From assembly GCF_019578655.1 (NCBI RefSeq), contig NC_063264.1, positions 23,583,688 to 23,647,687 of the forward strand: 64,000 bases of DNA, read 5' to 3'. The notes under the pieces were generated by a model. It saw only the letters and a program-made list of their open reading frames with translations, searched no databases and was not told where the DNA came from. The position numbers were made by a program, and so were the translations under genes. Below, piece after piece: positions 24,535-36,455 of this stretch (position 1 is the stretch's first letter; every line of letters starts with the position of its first letter). This stretch comes from Ricinus communis (Eukaryota > Streptophyta > Magnoliopsida > Malpighiales > Euphorbiaceae).

Positions 24535-27500
24535 TCAAATCAATATGAAAGCAAGAAATGCTGCTGATAGTAGAGATTGAACTTTTGAAGCCTGGAACCT
24601 CAAACTTGTACTCCCTCCTTGCGGACTTATAGGTCCGAATGCCACTGGCGGAAAAATTCCCCCGCTTGTGCTCGAGTTTGAACTATTTCAACATATTCAC
24701 AAGTTTAGAGCCATCAAAATGAATAAAGGAATACAAAAGTAGTCAATCAGATTCAGATGCTCACCTTCCTGTAAAGATGCAGGATCCATAACCTGCAAAA
24801 GGGCATCATCAGTGTAAAGATGACATATGAAGAACATTTATTTGAAAATAACAGCCATGGAATTTCCTTTCACTATTTCCCTTCTGGTAAGATAGTGCAG
24901 GCAATGGACAAGATGCTAGGTAAAAGTAAATCGAAGGGAAATAAAATATAAATTACAACTAAAGTGTCGTGAATTTGCAGATTTTTGGTGGACTAGCCTT
25001 ATTCCTTGAGTATACAACTTTGTTCAAGATTTTTGAGCAACATGATTACTAAAAGCAGGAAAACCTGAAGTATACTCATCTGATGTACTGCATTTTCAGA
25101 TTCATGCCATTTTGGTTCCCTTGCCGCTTAAGAGAGATTTTTTAGGTAACATAATTGTGGGAAACCATTTTATCAAACAACTCTTGGAAAATCCCACTAT
25201 GCTCCAAGAGTTGTTTTAAAAAATTTTAGATGCTTACATTGTTTCCATAACTAAACATAATCTTGTGAAGTTACTCAGAGAACCAGTACTATCATGTTTT
25301 GGAATTAAATGGCACAAGCCACATGAGTTTTCTTTTCATGAAAACTCAGTTGTTTTCGCATGCATTAAGCTGGTCGATACAAAGAGGTCAGACACATTTA
25401 AGTACTTTGCTCCGAAAGAGTTGGTTCACAATCAGAGGAAATTGCACACAAGAGTTGCTCAGAAAGAAATGACAAGAAAAGAGTGCAAGAACATACTAGG
25501 ATCAACTGTAGTCGTTGTGGCACTACCATCAAAGTCGCATGTTCCACCAGCGCTATGCATTTTTTGATAATAATCATTATATGCATAAGAAGCATGATTC
25601 TGGATGTTGTTAGGAGCATAACATGGCCGCCCTTCTTGAATAGCGGTGCAGTTAGCCCCACCTTGCCCACAAGCCCAGTTCAGCCCTTCTTGCAACTTTA
25701 CGGAATCTGCATTTTGTTTAGCAACACAAAACACAGAAGACGAATTTCCAGTAATTCGATCAGAAGCACTCAAACTAAGACTATAAACTGCAGTGCCATT
25801 GGTGAAATATAAACCCCAGTTTCTCTCTGACACAGGCCCTGGCCTCTTGTCTTCATTGAACAACTCATAAATGTATGTGCTAATGGGTATGGTCGGCTGA
25901 CTAGGCGGGCCTGAATCATTTAGAACACGCCCGGATCAAATTGTTATTGAAGGTTTCAGCATTGTTAGCAGTAGCATCAGGTTCATTAGCTCCACCAAGC
26001 CAAGGCCAGCCAGTCTCTGTAACAACAATAGGGATCCCAGTACTATTGAAAGCATCTATGGCGTAATAGGTTGCATCCACCATAGCATCAAACATGCTGT
26101 TGTAGTGAGAAAGTGTGTTGGGGTCAACAATCTGCTTGACCGAGGGAAGAGGTTGGAAGAGAGCATAATCTAATGGAAAGATGCCATTTCCAGTAGTGTA
26201 TCCATAATAAGGATATGCATTTAACATGTAATATGAGTTGGTGTTCTTCAAGAATTGAAGGAGCTGGTACATTGTAGAATTCCATGTTGAATTAAAAGTG
26301 GCAGTTGACGGGGGGAAAGGTCTGGGGATAACGTCCATGGATTGAGGAGTTGAAACTTTGACCTGAAAATTTAAATTTGAAGCAACTAGGGCTTTATGAA
26401 GGTAATTCATGGCAGGAACAAGAACAGGGGCAGCATTTGGGATTGAGGTAAGAACTTCACTCCCAACTGCAATGGCTGTAATGTTGGTTGAAGGTAAGTA
26501 AGATGCCACATTTTTATTAATCCATGCTGCAGCTGCTGCTGGAGATTCCCCAATCCCTAGGACTTCCTCATTTGTGAGACCAACCATTACTTCGATTCCA
26601 CTGTTTGCAAGGGCTTTTAACATGTGAGCGTCAGCATCATAGAGGCGCACATGAGTAATTTGATTGGTTTTAAGGATTGCAACCACATCTGAAGCTGGTG
26701 GCATATTAGAAACATCTGTTCCAATGTTTATCCCTATAAATGCACCTACAAGTTCAAGAAAATGATAAGAGGTAAGATAGATAGCATAATCTCTATAAAA
26801 ATGGTCCCTTTCCTTGCAAATATGCCAATAAAAAGTATTAGATGATAAAGGCCAGTACAGGAACTAAGTCATAAGTCTGGTTTTCTAAGTATCTCCTTCG
26901 CTATACAGGAAGATCCTAATGATTATTGCACCATTAGAAGAAAATTATAACCCATTTGTTATATCAGAAGAAGCTTAATGACATTTTGAAAAGAAATTAA
27001 TAAAATTGGCCAACTTTAGTTTAACTTAATTGTATTAACTAATCATCATCTACCAGTTATGCCTTTCCAATTTGGTCACCAAAAAAGCATGTAGGCTTTT
27101 TCTTTTTCCACTGCCAACGATACTCTTCCTTTTTTTGTACGATTACTAATATTCATACTTTCAGATACATTGAGCAAACAGTAATTTTGGCAGTCACATT
27201 GCCCTGAAAACGAAAAAGAAGCAGAAACAGAAAGCCAACAGAGAGAACTGAACTGGGAATTGTTTAGAGAATAAATTCTTTTTGCATTGATTGCTCTTTT
27301 ATTACTTTTATTATCCTGACAGTTACAAGAAAAGACTCTAGATGAGGACTCCATGTTTGTAAATTGGTTAATTAGCTAATTTATCATTGACATCAAGTCC
27401 TTGAATGAACATAAGAATATAGACAGTGAAGGTAATTATTACTTTTATTATCCTGACAGTTACAAGAAAAGACTCTAGATGAGGACTTCATGTTTGTAAA

Positions 27501-27661
27501 TTGGTTAATTAGTTAATTTATTATTGACATCAAGTCCTTGAATGAACATAAGAATATAGACAGTGAAGGTACCAAAACATAATTTTTAACTCACCTCCTG
27601 TGTTGCTGATCATTCCAACTAGAAGTAAAAGAAGACCTCCAAGCCATTTTTTGAGCACCAT
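24535..27661 (-). pseudogene. Glucan endo-1,3-beta-glucosidase, copy 2, frameshifted
   Basis: It has the same four exons as copy 1 (27661-27595, 26745-25497, 24792-24765, 24682-24535), with intact splice sites. One extra C in a CC run on the + strand at 25930-25932 shifts the frame after residue 294. The predicted product stops after about 298 residues: it keeps the signal peptide and both catalytic Glu (119, 266) but loses the end of the barrel, the X8 domain and the GPI tail. One substitution (ctttGcgg to ctttAcgg, near 25699) changes Ala to Val in the X8 domain. The rest of the frame is undecayed, so the shift is either very recent or a sequencing error. This copy adjoins the native upstream region. 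Confidence 0.85.
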
Positions 27662-30224
27662 TCGATCCAACAGACTCTTGCCTTTTCACTCTTGGCTGGA
27701 ACTGAATTGCCACATATTCAGCAAATACATGCCAAATGGAATAAATAAGGTACCATTTGCCAAAGGCAAAGTCTCGCTGAAGCTGACAATATAAAATAAT
27801 CTATGTAGAAGTTCCATTTATATATTAAACCCAGAAATTTAAAATCCACAGGCTCCATTACTGGGTTTGAAGTAGCAGACAAATCAGTAGACAACATACA
27901 AATCACCAAAGGACTGTCAAGTACAATAGTTAGAACTCAATTAAATGGGTAAATAAATGTGTGCACAGCTCAAATCATCTATACTGGAAAACAGAAAGAG
28001 AAAACATTAAAAGGCAAAACAGAATATAAATGAACTGAAGAACCTCTGCAGAAACTCCAGGGAATTCATAAACATATTTTTGTTCATATAATTGCAGTAA
28101 AGAATACCTGAAAACATGAAAGCATAAGTCATAACAGTAAGATTGAAAACCAATTTTCATTGTTAAAAAATTGTTATTTCAAAATCACTAGGAAAAACTT
28201 GAGTCTTCATTGTTTTTATGTATTCTTTAGAATTTGTAGCATAGAGTTAACAACCCCAGTGTAATGAAATTGCTAAAACTGCAGATCATTCAATAATCAA
28301 GCTTATACTGTGTACTGGCTCAAACCTATTTGTGTATATTATGTCAAGTGTTTGTGTCAACAGACTCAATATAACTGCCAATAAGTAGAATGCTAGGACT
28401 AATCTCAAGTCTTTCTACAGTCTCAAACTAGTGGTGATTTGTCACACGGATATTCGCTCTTTTGAGCTCTGTTTAATGCCAAAACTTCTAATAGTTGTTG
28501 CAACAGCAAATCATTGTTATATTACTTCAAGATATTTGTTGGTGCATACAAAATCCTTGATGTGAACACTAAAGGCCATCATGTAGGGGTCAAGGTTAAT
28601 AGCTGATTGGTCAGACCCAACAACCAGTAGGGAAACATCTGCTACCAGTATTGGGTAATGTACCCTAAATGCGCCACCACTGACGACAATGATTCACAAA
28701 TGGACCATTTGAATGGGTAAAGAAGGAATTAACCCAGCTAAGAAAGAATTCAAACATTAGCAATGCTGCTAACACAAACACTGCATGTTCTTTTTATGAT
28801 CTTTTGACTAACACCCCCAACAAGAACAACTGCTACAGATGTTGATTCCAGTTCATGCTCTGCTGCTACTGCATCATGCAATGATTCTCACTATGGGAGG
28901 TAGCAGCCACAGAGGTTGAGGTCATGGTAACATGGCCCAGGCCAGAAGACTTTCAGCAACTTTACACCCAAGAATAAACAATGGATTAAGGCGCGAAACA
29001 TGGCAGAGGCAATATCAGGTCCATAATTTTCTTCCTTCTCTCCTACTACTTGAGAGTAGAACCAAACCTACCAAAACATACATTAGCCCATCCTAGGTAA
29101 AGTATTCTGACTTGTTCTAAAAGAAAATGGTAAAAATATCCATCAATCTATATATGCGTCACCTTAAGATCCTATGTGGTTCAGTCGTGCATCCTTTCTG
29201 AGAATTCATTATTGAGCAGTAATTTGTATTCAAAGGAGGTTATCACTTAAATGTTAAAACTAGTAGAAATAAAAGGTTAGACATGGTCATGGAGTTTTGA
29301 TGGGCTGCTAAAGTGCAATATGATATTTAATAGAATTATGATGGTGAAAAGCCCTAAGTTGTGACAATTGTCAGCACACCCTCTATTGCCCTATTGATAG
29401 ACTTAGAAGGCTCTACAGAAATAGACACATTGCATATTTACAACAACTTGTGTAGCTTCTCTTTCTCTCAAATGGCCATGCTTCCCATCTGATTTAATTG
29501 TACAAGCAATATCCTCAAAATCCCTCTAACGGATACAGTAGCAGAAAAATCATTGATAATCTCATGACATTCACCAGATGCATTATGCTTCACTTATACT
29601 GATATTTGACTCCACCGCCAAACATTTATAATTACTTTATAAAGCCTTCCTTACTTGGGTGACCAGGTCACTTAACATATTCAAATTAGCAACTGTAAAC
29701 TAGAATGGTAATAGACAAAGGGAAAAAAGAAGCATACCTATGGAATTGTAATCTAAACACAAATATATCCTTCAAATATGTCCTAGCAATAGGCAGTTAA
29801 GTAGGCCTATAGAGCCATTTTAAGAAAACATCATGGAAGAGTCATACCCACAGCATTCATCATTTATTTTCGCCTTCAACTTTCAACAGAGGTCAAACCC
29901 AGATGACAAGGATGTATTCCGATGACCACAAGGTAATCACCCATCAAAAGAAGCCCAGTTAGTTAAATATGAAAAAGGTGTATAGTAAATTCAAGCAGAT
30001 AAAACTTCAGCGAGGTGAAACTACAGCTTGCCATCTTAGCGGTTTCACAAATAACCTTAAACACAACAGCAATGTAGCAACTTCCAAATAACCTAACACA
30101 TTCTAGAGTAAGAAATCAGTATAACAGATCAGCAAACCACTAGACAGATGTACCATGGTGCCTTGTGAAGAAGCCCAATTTTCACAGTGAGGAAAGAACC
30201 CAGATAATAAAACTTCAAAAATAA
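27662..30224 (-). promoter_or_regulatory. Non-coding upstream region of glucanase copy 2
   Basis: Duplicate of 14765-17328 with the same splice-like sites and no coding signal. Here it runs on into unique DNA at 30229, the original upstream neighbour of the gene. Confidence 0.45.
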
Positions 30225-30420
30225 AACCCCACATTAAACTACCTTCAAAAAGAAAAAACCAGAACAAAAGAAGCATATTGCAAAGTGGAAAAAATAAACC
30301 CAGATAAAGAAACCCCATAAACTAACAAAAAAAAAAAGATACCCAGATTGCTAAAAGAAGGGGAGAAAAGGAGCAAAGAACCCAAATGTGAAAAAGTAAG
30401 AATACAAAAGATGATAGTAC

Positions 30421-30620
30421 CTGATCCAACTTTGTTTAGCTGAAAGATACCAAGAAGAAGCAATCAAGTAACCAAGCAGCTTCTAAACAGTTTAGTGTTG
30501 AACAAAGCCCTAAATAAACCCCTGTACAGAAGAAACAAGTAGTTAAAACAACAAAGTTTGAGCAGTACTAACTAGAAAAAGCATCCAAGGCACAATCTTT
30601 AGACAGATTCCTTAAGACCC
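30421..30620 (-). other. Candidate first (non-coding) exon of the native glucanase gene
   Basis: On the minus strand a donor-like GATCAG/GTACTATC at 30421/30420 follows about 200 bases of less AT-rich, leader-like sequence. If this is the first exon, the duplication breakpoint at 30225 falls inside the first intron and copy 1 lacks its own promoter. This is inference from one splice-like site and position; no transcript evidence is available here. Confidence 0.3.
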
Positions 30621-31640
30621 ACTAAAGTGAAAAAAAAATTAGGTTGTTTCTTTATAAATAGAAAACCACACAACACAAAGAACATACTTGAAGCTAAATA
30701 TAGAAATCGAAAGAATATAAACTCCTCATTTAATACAACAGCAATTGTACTTGCAAATTATATAGTATATAGTACCCCACTAAAATTCTGTAATTACAAT
30801 AACATAAATAGATTATTATTAGAAGAGGGTTAAAGAGTTAAGAAACCTCTAATGGCAGCTTTCTATCTTTCCTTTGTAGCAGCGAATAGCCAATATTACT
30901 TCTTGTCTGTTGCTGTCCTATTAACAAAAGACTGATGTCTTATTGAAGTTTAGCTTTCTTTTTTCTTTTCAAAGAAGAGGGCTCCTTACTTTAATGAAGT
31001 TTATATGTATTTACTGTGAGTGAAGACTATGGTACTTGGAAAAAAAAAAAGTGCAGTTTCAATTTGGTTTAGTGTGTGAAAAGATAATATGAATGCCCGT
31101 TTTAAGATATGAAAAATTACAGCTTTGAATCACTAAGCATAGGGAAAAAAACTATGTCTTATTGAATTAAGTACTGTAATTTTAATTTCTTTTAGTATGA
31201 AAAAGTATTACTTATATTGTCTTAGTCTAATAGCGCATTGGTTAGTCTCTAAGCGGTTCTTTAATTAAAGATTATAAATTTAAGTTTTTATTTGAATTGT
31301 TAGAATCCCATTTATTCAGAAAGTTTCAGGAAAAAAAGGAAACATTATATTGAAAACATCACCACCGTCCATTTAGTTTTCTTTTTTCTTTTGGTGGGTC
31401 TGAATTTTTCCCTCCAAAAGTCATGTGTGTGTGTGTTTCTAAGTTTGAGAAGAAAAGAGAAACGGTTTAAGCTTTGAAAACAGGTTTATGATTAAAGAAA
31501 AGGGTTATAAAGGTTTTGGTATTTCTTTAGTCATTACTCTGTAATGTCTTAATTGAGTTTTAAATTCCTTTGCTTGTTTGGAGTCCAGCCAAATCATTTT
31601 GCAAATTCCAGCTAAATTCAAAAACAATTTTGACTAATAG
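30621..31640. other. Spacer, possible promoter flank of the glucanase gene
   Basis: No gene recognised. A degenerate tRNA-like stretch (about 31225-31300, GGTTAGTCTCTAAGCGGTTC and then AGATTATAAATTTAAG) could be an old SINE, with weak support. Confidence 0.4.
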
Positions 31641-31657
31641 TGAAGCTAGCGACCCTT

Positions 31658-31889
31658 CATATATATATATATATATATAATCACCGCGTAAACATAAAAA
31701 TTATTATATAAATTGTTTAATAATAAAATTAAATAATAAACAATCATTATATGATGAAATATTATAATAATAAAAACATAATATATAATATAATATAATA
31801 TAATATAATATATAAAATAAAGTTGTAATTTGATTTTTCTCTTATCATTAGTTTTTTTAAGTTTTTAAATTGCGATAAATTTAAAAATT

Positions 31890-31915
<26 letters not shown>
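31658..31915. repeat. AT-microsatellite-flanked module, copy A
   Basis: (AT)n at 31661-31679, then an AT-rich block beginning ACCGCGTAAACATAAAAATT, ending at a second (AT)n at 31888-31915. The internal order resembles 40757-41095, suggesting a shared mobile or recurrent unit. A (TATAA)n-like run lies at 31780-31815. Confidence 0.5.
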
Positions 31916-31920
<5 letters not shown>

Positions 31921-31924
31921 AGAG

Positions 31925-33185
31925 TGTTTTGATATATAGTTTTTTTTAAGTGATATTACTTAATTGTTTAGAGTTATTTCTTTATATTTTGATATTTTGA
32001 TTTTTTTATTTTTTTTATATTTTTTATTTGTATATAACATTTAATGTAAACTAGAGAATTTATCTCCCAAAATAAAAGACTTCTTGCAGTTTCTTTTTTT
32101 AAAAAAAAAAAAATCAAATGTTAGGCTTAGATCAATACATGCATTAGCCTTTAATACAAAATAAAACAATTATCTTAAAAGAGAGCCCTTTCAGTTTTTT
32201 TTTAAAACAAAGACTCTAGCCTCAGCGACTATAAAAGAAAAGCTCGGTTCCTGGGTCAATATAACAGTCCATCCATGGCATAAGAGGAGTGCTATGAGGG
32301 AACATCTCTACAGCACGAGCGGCTAATGCTCGGCTTGGTGCTGAGCTCTGACCGGTGCCTAGTCGGCCAACCTATACAAGGGGTTTCCGCCTTTATTTGG
32401 TCGTGCCCTGAGACTAGTGAAATCAGTTACTTGTCCTAATTATCAGAAATTATTTTTTTGTATTTTGATATTTTTATTATATTTTTTCTCTTTTTTATAT
32501 TCTTTCTATTTGTATATAGCATTTAATGTAAAGTAAAACATTTATCTTTCAAATAAACGAGCTTTTTTAATTTTTTTTTATTTTTAAATTATAAATTAAG
32601 CTTAAATCAGCATATGCATTAACTTTTAATGCAAAGTAAAATAATTATCTTAAAAAGGTCCTTTCAGTTTTATTTTTTAAATCATAAATTATTTCTTTCC
32701 GTTTTGGTATTTTTGTTATTTTTTTCCTTTTTAATGCTTTCTATTTCTGTCTTGCGTTTAGTGTAAAGTAAGACATCAATCTTTCAAAGTAAAATAGCCT
32801 TTTTCGTTTCTTTTTTATTTTAAATCAGATATTAGGCTTAGATCAATATATGCATTAGCTTTTAATACAAAGTAAAACAACCTTCATAAAAAAAATCCTT
32901 TCAGTTCCTTTTTTTAAAATCAGAATCTTTTTTACATTTTTTGATATTTTTGTTATATTCTTTTCTTTCTAATTTTTTCTATTTGTATCTAGCGTTTAAT
33001 ATAAAGTAAGACATTCACCTTTCGAAGTGAAAAAAACTTTTTCAATTTTTTTTTTTTTTCTAAAATCAGATATTAGGTTTAGATCAACATATGTATTAGC
33101 TTTTAATACAAAGTAAAACAACTATCTTAAAAGAGTCTTTTCAATTCCTTTTTCTTTAATCAGAAATTAGACTTAGATCAACACA
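31925..33185. repeat. Satellite-like tandem array, ~238 bp unit
   Basis: The landmark 'TTAGGCTTAGATCAATA(C/T)ATGCATTAG' recurs at about 32121, 32594, 32832, 33072 and 33167, giving spacings of 471, 238, 240 and 95. The unit is itself made of two related halves: each half has a TTTAAT(G/A)(T/C)AAAGTAAAACA block followed by a T-rich tract. The 471 gap reflects the foreign block at 32212-32440; the last unit is partial. No coding potential. Confidence 0.8.
32212..32440. other. GC-richer block inserted in the satellite-like array
   Basis: About 230 bases of clearly higher GC than the surroundings, with segments such as GAGCGGC-like, CTCGGCTTGGTGCTGAGCTC and GGTGCCTAGTCGGCC. It interrupts the array and is not repeated in it. 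Several short inverted pairs suggest a structured RNA or a SINE-like insert, but there is no convincing pol III box pair, tRNA cloverleaf or coding frame. Identity unknown. Confidence 0.55.
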
Positions 33186-33829
33186 TGCATCACTATACAA
33201 TTATTTGAAAATAGAAAAAGAAAAATTAATACCAAATGGGTAAGTCATAAGAGTTGACGCGTCTTTGATAAAACTTGTAGAGATGTCAACTTTGATAAAA
33301 CTTGTAGAGATGATTCTCCTCGATCGTCCTTTTCCTTTTTATTCTCTTTGTTTTACTAATTGAAGAAGAAGAAGAAGCGATAAGCAGAAAATAAAAGCTC
33401 TATTTTCTTTGTTCTTTATTCTTTGACGCGATGTTTGATAATTCAAAGAGAGGCTTCATGAAGACGAATTTATATTAGATGTTTCACTTTTCTTCTTATT
33501 TACTTTCAGAGTTCTAATACATACATTTGTTGTTCTATACTCTTCTCTTTCTTTCCCTCTATTTTTGGATTTCACTTGTTTATTAACTTTGTATTTGCAT
33601 CTCAAATCATATTTCTTAATAAGTGAAAGAACACATCCATCTATATATAAAAATAATGTCTTAGCACATATTTTTTTTTTCTTATTTGGCATGTTATATG
33701 ATTTTTGACACTATTCTCTAAATTGTTAGAGTTTCACTTTCTACAACACTAAATTATTCATTCAAAAATTTGATAATAATTGTTGATTTTTCTTCTCTAT
33801 AAATCACTAACATTACTCTTTCTTTTTCT

Positions 33830-34835
33830 TGTCAAATATTGACTCTTTCACTAGGGAATGACAATGAGAGAATACATCATGAACCTCATCTTCGGAGAGA
33901 CATCTCCTAATCAAACCATCTCCACATCTCTTATAGAGGAGGGGTTCCTCCTAATAATAAAACTTGGCATCCGAAAAGAATTTCTTCTTTTGTTGGTAGG
34001 AGAAGTTAGCGAAAGAACTCCACAAACTAGATAATTCACTATATCAACGTACCATGGTGTTAAATTCTTGATTTGCATTAAGTGTTCCCTCTTAAAATAG
34101 TTATCAATGGGCAGCTCATTCTCTTTATTTGTCAACTCTAATCTTGAAAGGTGATGGGCTACCATATTTTCAGCTCTGGCCTTATCTTTAATTTCCAAAT
34201 TGAGTTCTTGAAGGAGAAGAATCAATTTTATAAGGCATGGCTTAACATCTTTTTTTGACATGATCTGTAAAGACAATCACCTTGCTATCTATCAAGTAAG
34301 AACAAAACTTATCAATTGTAAGAGTTCTTTTTTAGTTATGGTATAATTTAATTGAGCCTCATCAAGAGCGTGACAAGCATAATATATAGTATAAGCTTGT
34401 TTATCTCGTTGTTGCCCCTGAAACGGCTCCTACGACAGAGTTACTTATGTCGCACATGGTTTTGAAAGGGAGGCTCCAATCTGGAGGTTGTAAGATTCGT
34501 GCAGAAATTAAGGCATCTTTCAACCTACAAAAAATATTAAGACATTCATTATTAAATATGAATTGAACATCTTTAGACAAAAGATTAATAAGGGGTTTGG
34601 CTATTTTAAAGAAATTTTTAATAATCTTTTATAGAAACCGGTATTGCCCCAAAAGCTACGAATTTCTTTCACATTTGTAGGTGGTGGAAGCTTCTCAATG
34701 ACTTCGACCTTGGCCTTGTTGACTTCTATGCCTTTATCGAACATTAGGTGACCGAAGGCCACTCCTTTTATGAACATAAAGTGGTATTTTTTGCAATTCA
34801 AAACTAGATTAGCTTATTTACATCTCTGCAATACT
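33830..34835 (-). mobile_element. Ty3/Gypsy (Athila-type) pol remnant: RT end, RNase H, integrase start
   Basis: On the minus strand, 34801-34601 reads NCKKYHFMFIKGVAFGH, then KAKVEVIEKLPPPTNVKEIR and GNTGFYKR, the RT/RNase H connection of Athila-type elements. A damaged RNase H follows, then 34276-33911 with ILLLQELNLEIKDKARAEN and AHHLSRLE (the usual ADHLSRLE with Asp changed to His), then TPWYVDIVNYL and GLIRRC-like sequence leading toward an integrase zinc-finger start at about 33840. Frameshifts separate the pieces. No LTRs found. Confidence 0.85.
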
Positions 34836-35061
34836 TTTAATATAAACCAATTTAAATTTTCACAAAAGGACTTATTATTATTTTAAAATAAATACAGAAA
34901 TGCTTACTTTGTAATTGACCATTGAAAAATAAAAAGTAAAATAAAATAAAACCCTAATGACATCTTGAATTTTTATACTTAAACTCATTACACTCTAATT
35001 CCTTTAATCTTTTACATTTTAGTGATGTGCAAATATTGAAGGGATAAATATAAAAAATTAC
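34836..35061. other. AT-rich spacer
   Basis: No feature recognised. Confidence 0.5.
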
Positions 35062-35556
35062 TTTGTGATTTTACTGATTTATAATTTTAAATATGTTTTT
35101 TTAAACAAAAGAAATATGTGGTACAAATTGTAAAAAAAAATTATTTTAAAAATTTTTGATTTGTAAGAATTTAGTTATTTTCACTTTGATTAATCATCAT
35201 TATAATATTGTTCTTATTTGATAATGTGAGTTTAGAACTTAATAACTTCTAATTTCATTATTGATTTTCAAATCGATCTTATCAGACAATGATTTCTTAA
35301 ATTGTGATTTGATGGTAAAATAACAAAATTAATAAACTTCTTAAACCGTGATTATACGATCAAACAATAAAATTAAGAGTTCTTAAGCCCTAAACTCATG
35401 TTATCATATACAAACACGATAATAATGGCCAATTGGAGTAAAGACGGTGAAATTCTTGTAAATTGAAACTTTTTAAGGTAAAATACATTTTTTGTCACAA
35501 TTTATAATTATATATATTTTCTGACTTAAGAAACACATACTGAAAATCATAAGGCC
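35062..35556. mobile_element. Foldback MITE, family member 1
   Basis: The two halves are imperfect inverted copies of each other: for example ATTTGATAATGTGAGTTTAG (about 35217) pairs with the inverse of CTAAACTCATGTTATCATAT (about 35391), and TTGTAAGAATTT (about 35161) pairs with the inverse of AAATTCTTGTAAATTG (about 35450). The ends extend through degenerate AT-rich arms. A related element is at 61750-62190. No coding capacity. Confidence 0.7.
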
Positions 35557-36455
35557 TAATTACAAATTAAATCCTGAATTTTACACTTTCTAACAATTTT
35601 TCCAATTGTTTCAAAATCTTAAAACGAATACTTATTCTTTTAATTTATTTTTAAAAATATTTTTCGATAATAGTTTTTTAGTCTCATAGTAAAAAACAAT
35701 GTATGAAATTGATTGTGCTTACTGTAAGAATATTAGTAATGAATTAGCAAAAATAGTTTATCCTAGACTTAATAATATGATTATTCAAAATCTCATGTAC
35801 GTACATTCTTATATTCTTTCATATATTTTATATCTCAATGTAACAAGTCTTTTATTAACTCACTAATTTTTATGTTAATAAGGAGAATTACTTGCCACAT
35901 CATTTTTTTCATTGTAAAATTCTAAAAATTAGTTTCAAAAATATTTTTAAAAATATACATACTTATTTTAAAAATTTAAAATAATTAAATAAAATTATTA
36001 AAAAGTATAAAATTTAGAATTTAATTAATAATTAAACCATACATTTTATACTTAGCACTTATCCCAATACTTGAATGAATTCATTACATACTTAAATTTA
36101 AATGTCTGTAACATTAAAACTTCTTGTATAATATAATTCTTCACTTCTTCTTTTTCCTTTTTCTATTTTTTTTAGGGTTTTAAAATTAATGAGTGAAAAC
36201 ATAACTTACCAATGTTAAAATCTTTAAGAAATGTACAAAATATAGAAATGTTTAATTAGAAAAACAAAATAAGAAAAGAAAAGGTCAAGACGCCATCAAC
36301 GTTTGGAAAATATAAACATTTATTAGAAGAAAGAAACAGAAGATCACAGTGGGTACACCTGTAATTAATTGGGTCAGTGACAAGCTGACAAACAGTACAA
36401 CATTTTAAAAGAGGACAGTGATGGTGACGCTGAGTATTTAGACGAAAAGAAAAAG
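35557..36455. other. AT-rich spacer
   Basis: No gene recognised. A 70-codon minus-strand frame at 36256-36468 is Cys/His-rich (CCTVCQL, CTHCDLL) but runs into the transposon end at 36456 and matches no family I recognise. Confidence 0.4.

Larger units (their letters stand above)
17329..30228. repeat. 12.9 kb direct tandem duplication, copy 2
   Basis: This is the second copy of the unit (12,896 bases to 30224, then the shared AACC). By eye I noted about twenty differences from copy 1, mostly 1-2 nt insertions or deletions, often in homopolymers, with a few substitutions. Sequence after 30228 is unique and is the native right flank. The Copia insertion and a 137-bp intron repeat occur in both copies, so both predate the duplication. 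Confidence 0.97.

Noticed and set aside
4431..30228. Idea that the whole tandem duplication is just an assembly artefact
   Set aside because: Not excluded, but a 4-bp overlap is too short to make an overlap-based join, so I keep it as a real junction pending long reads.
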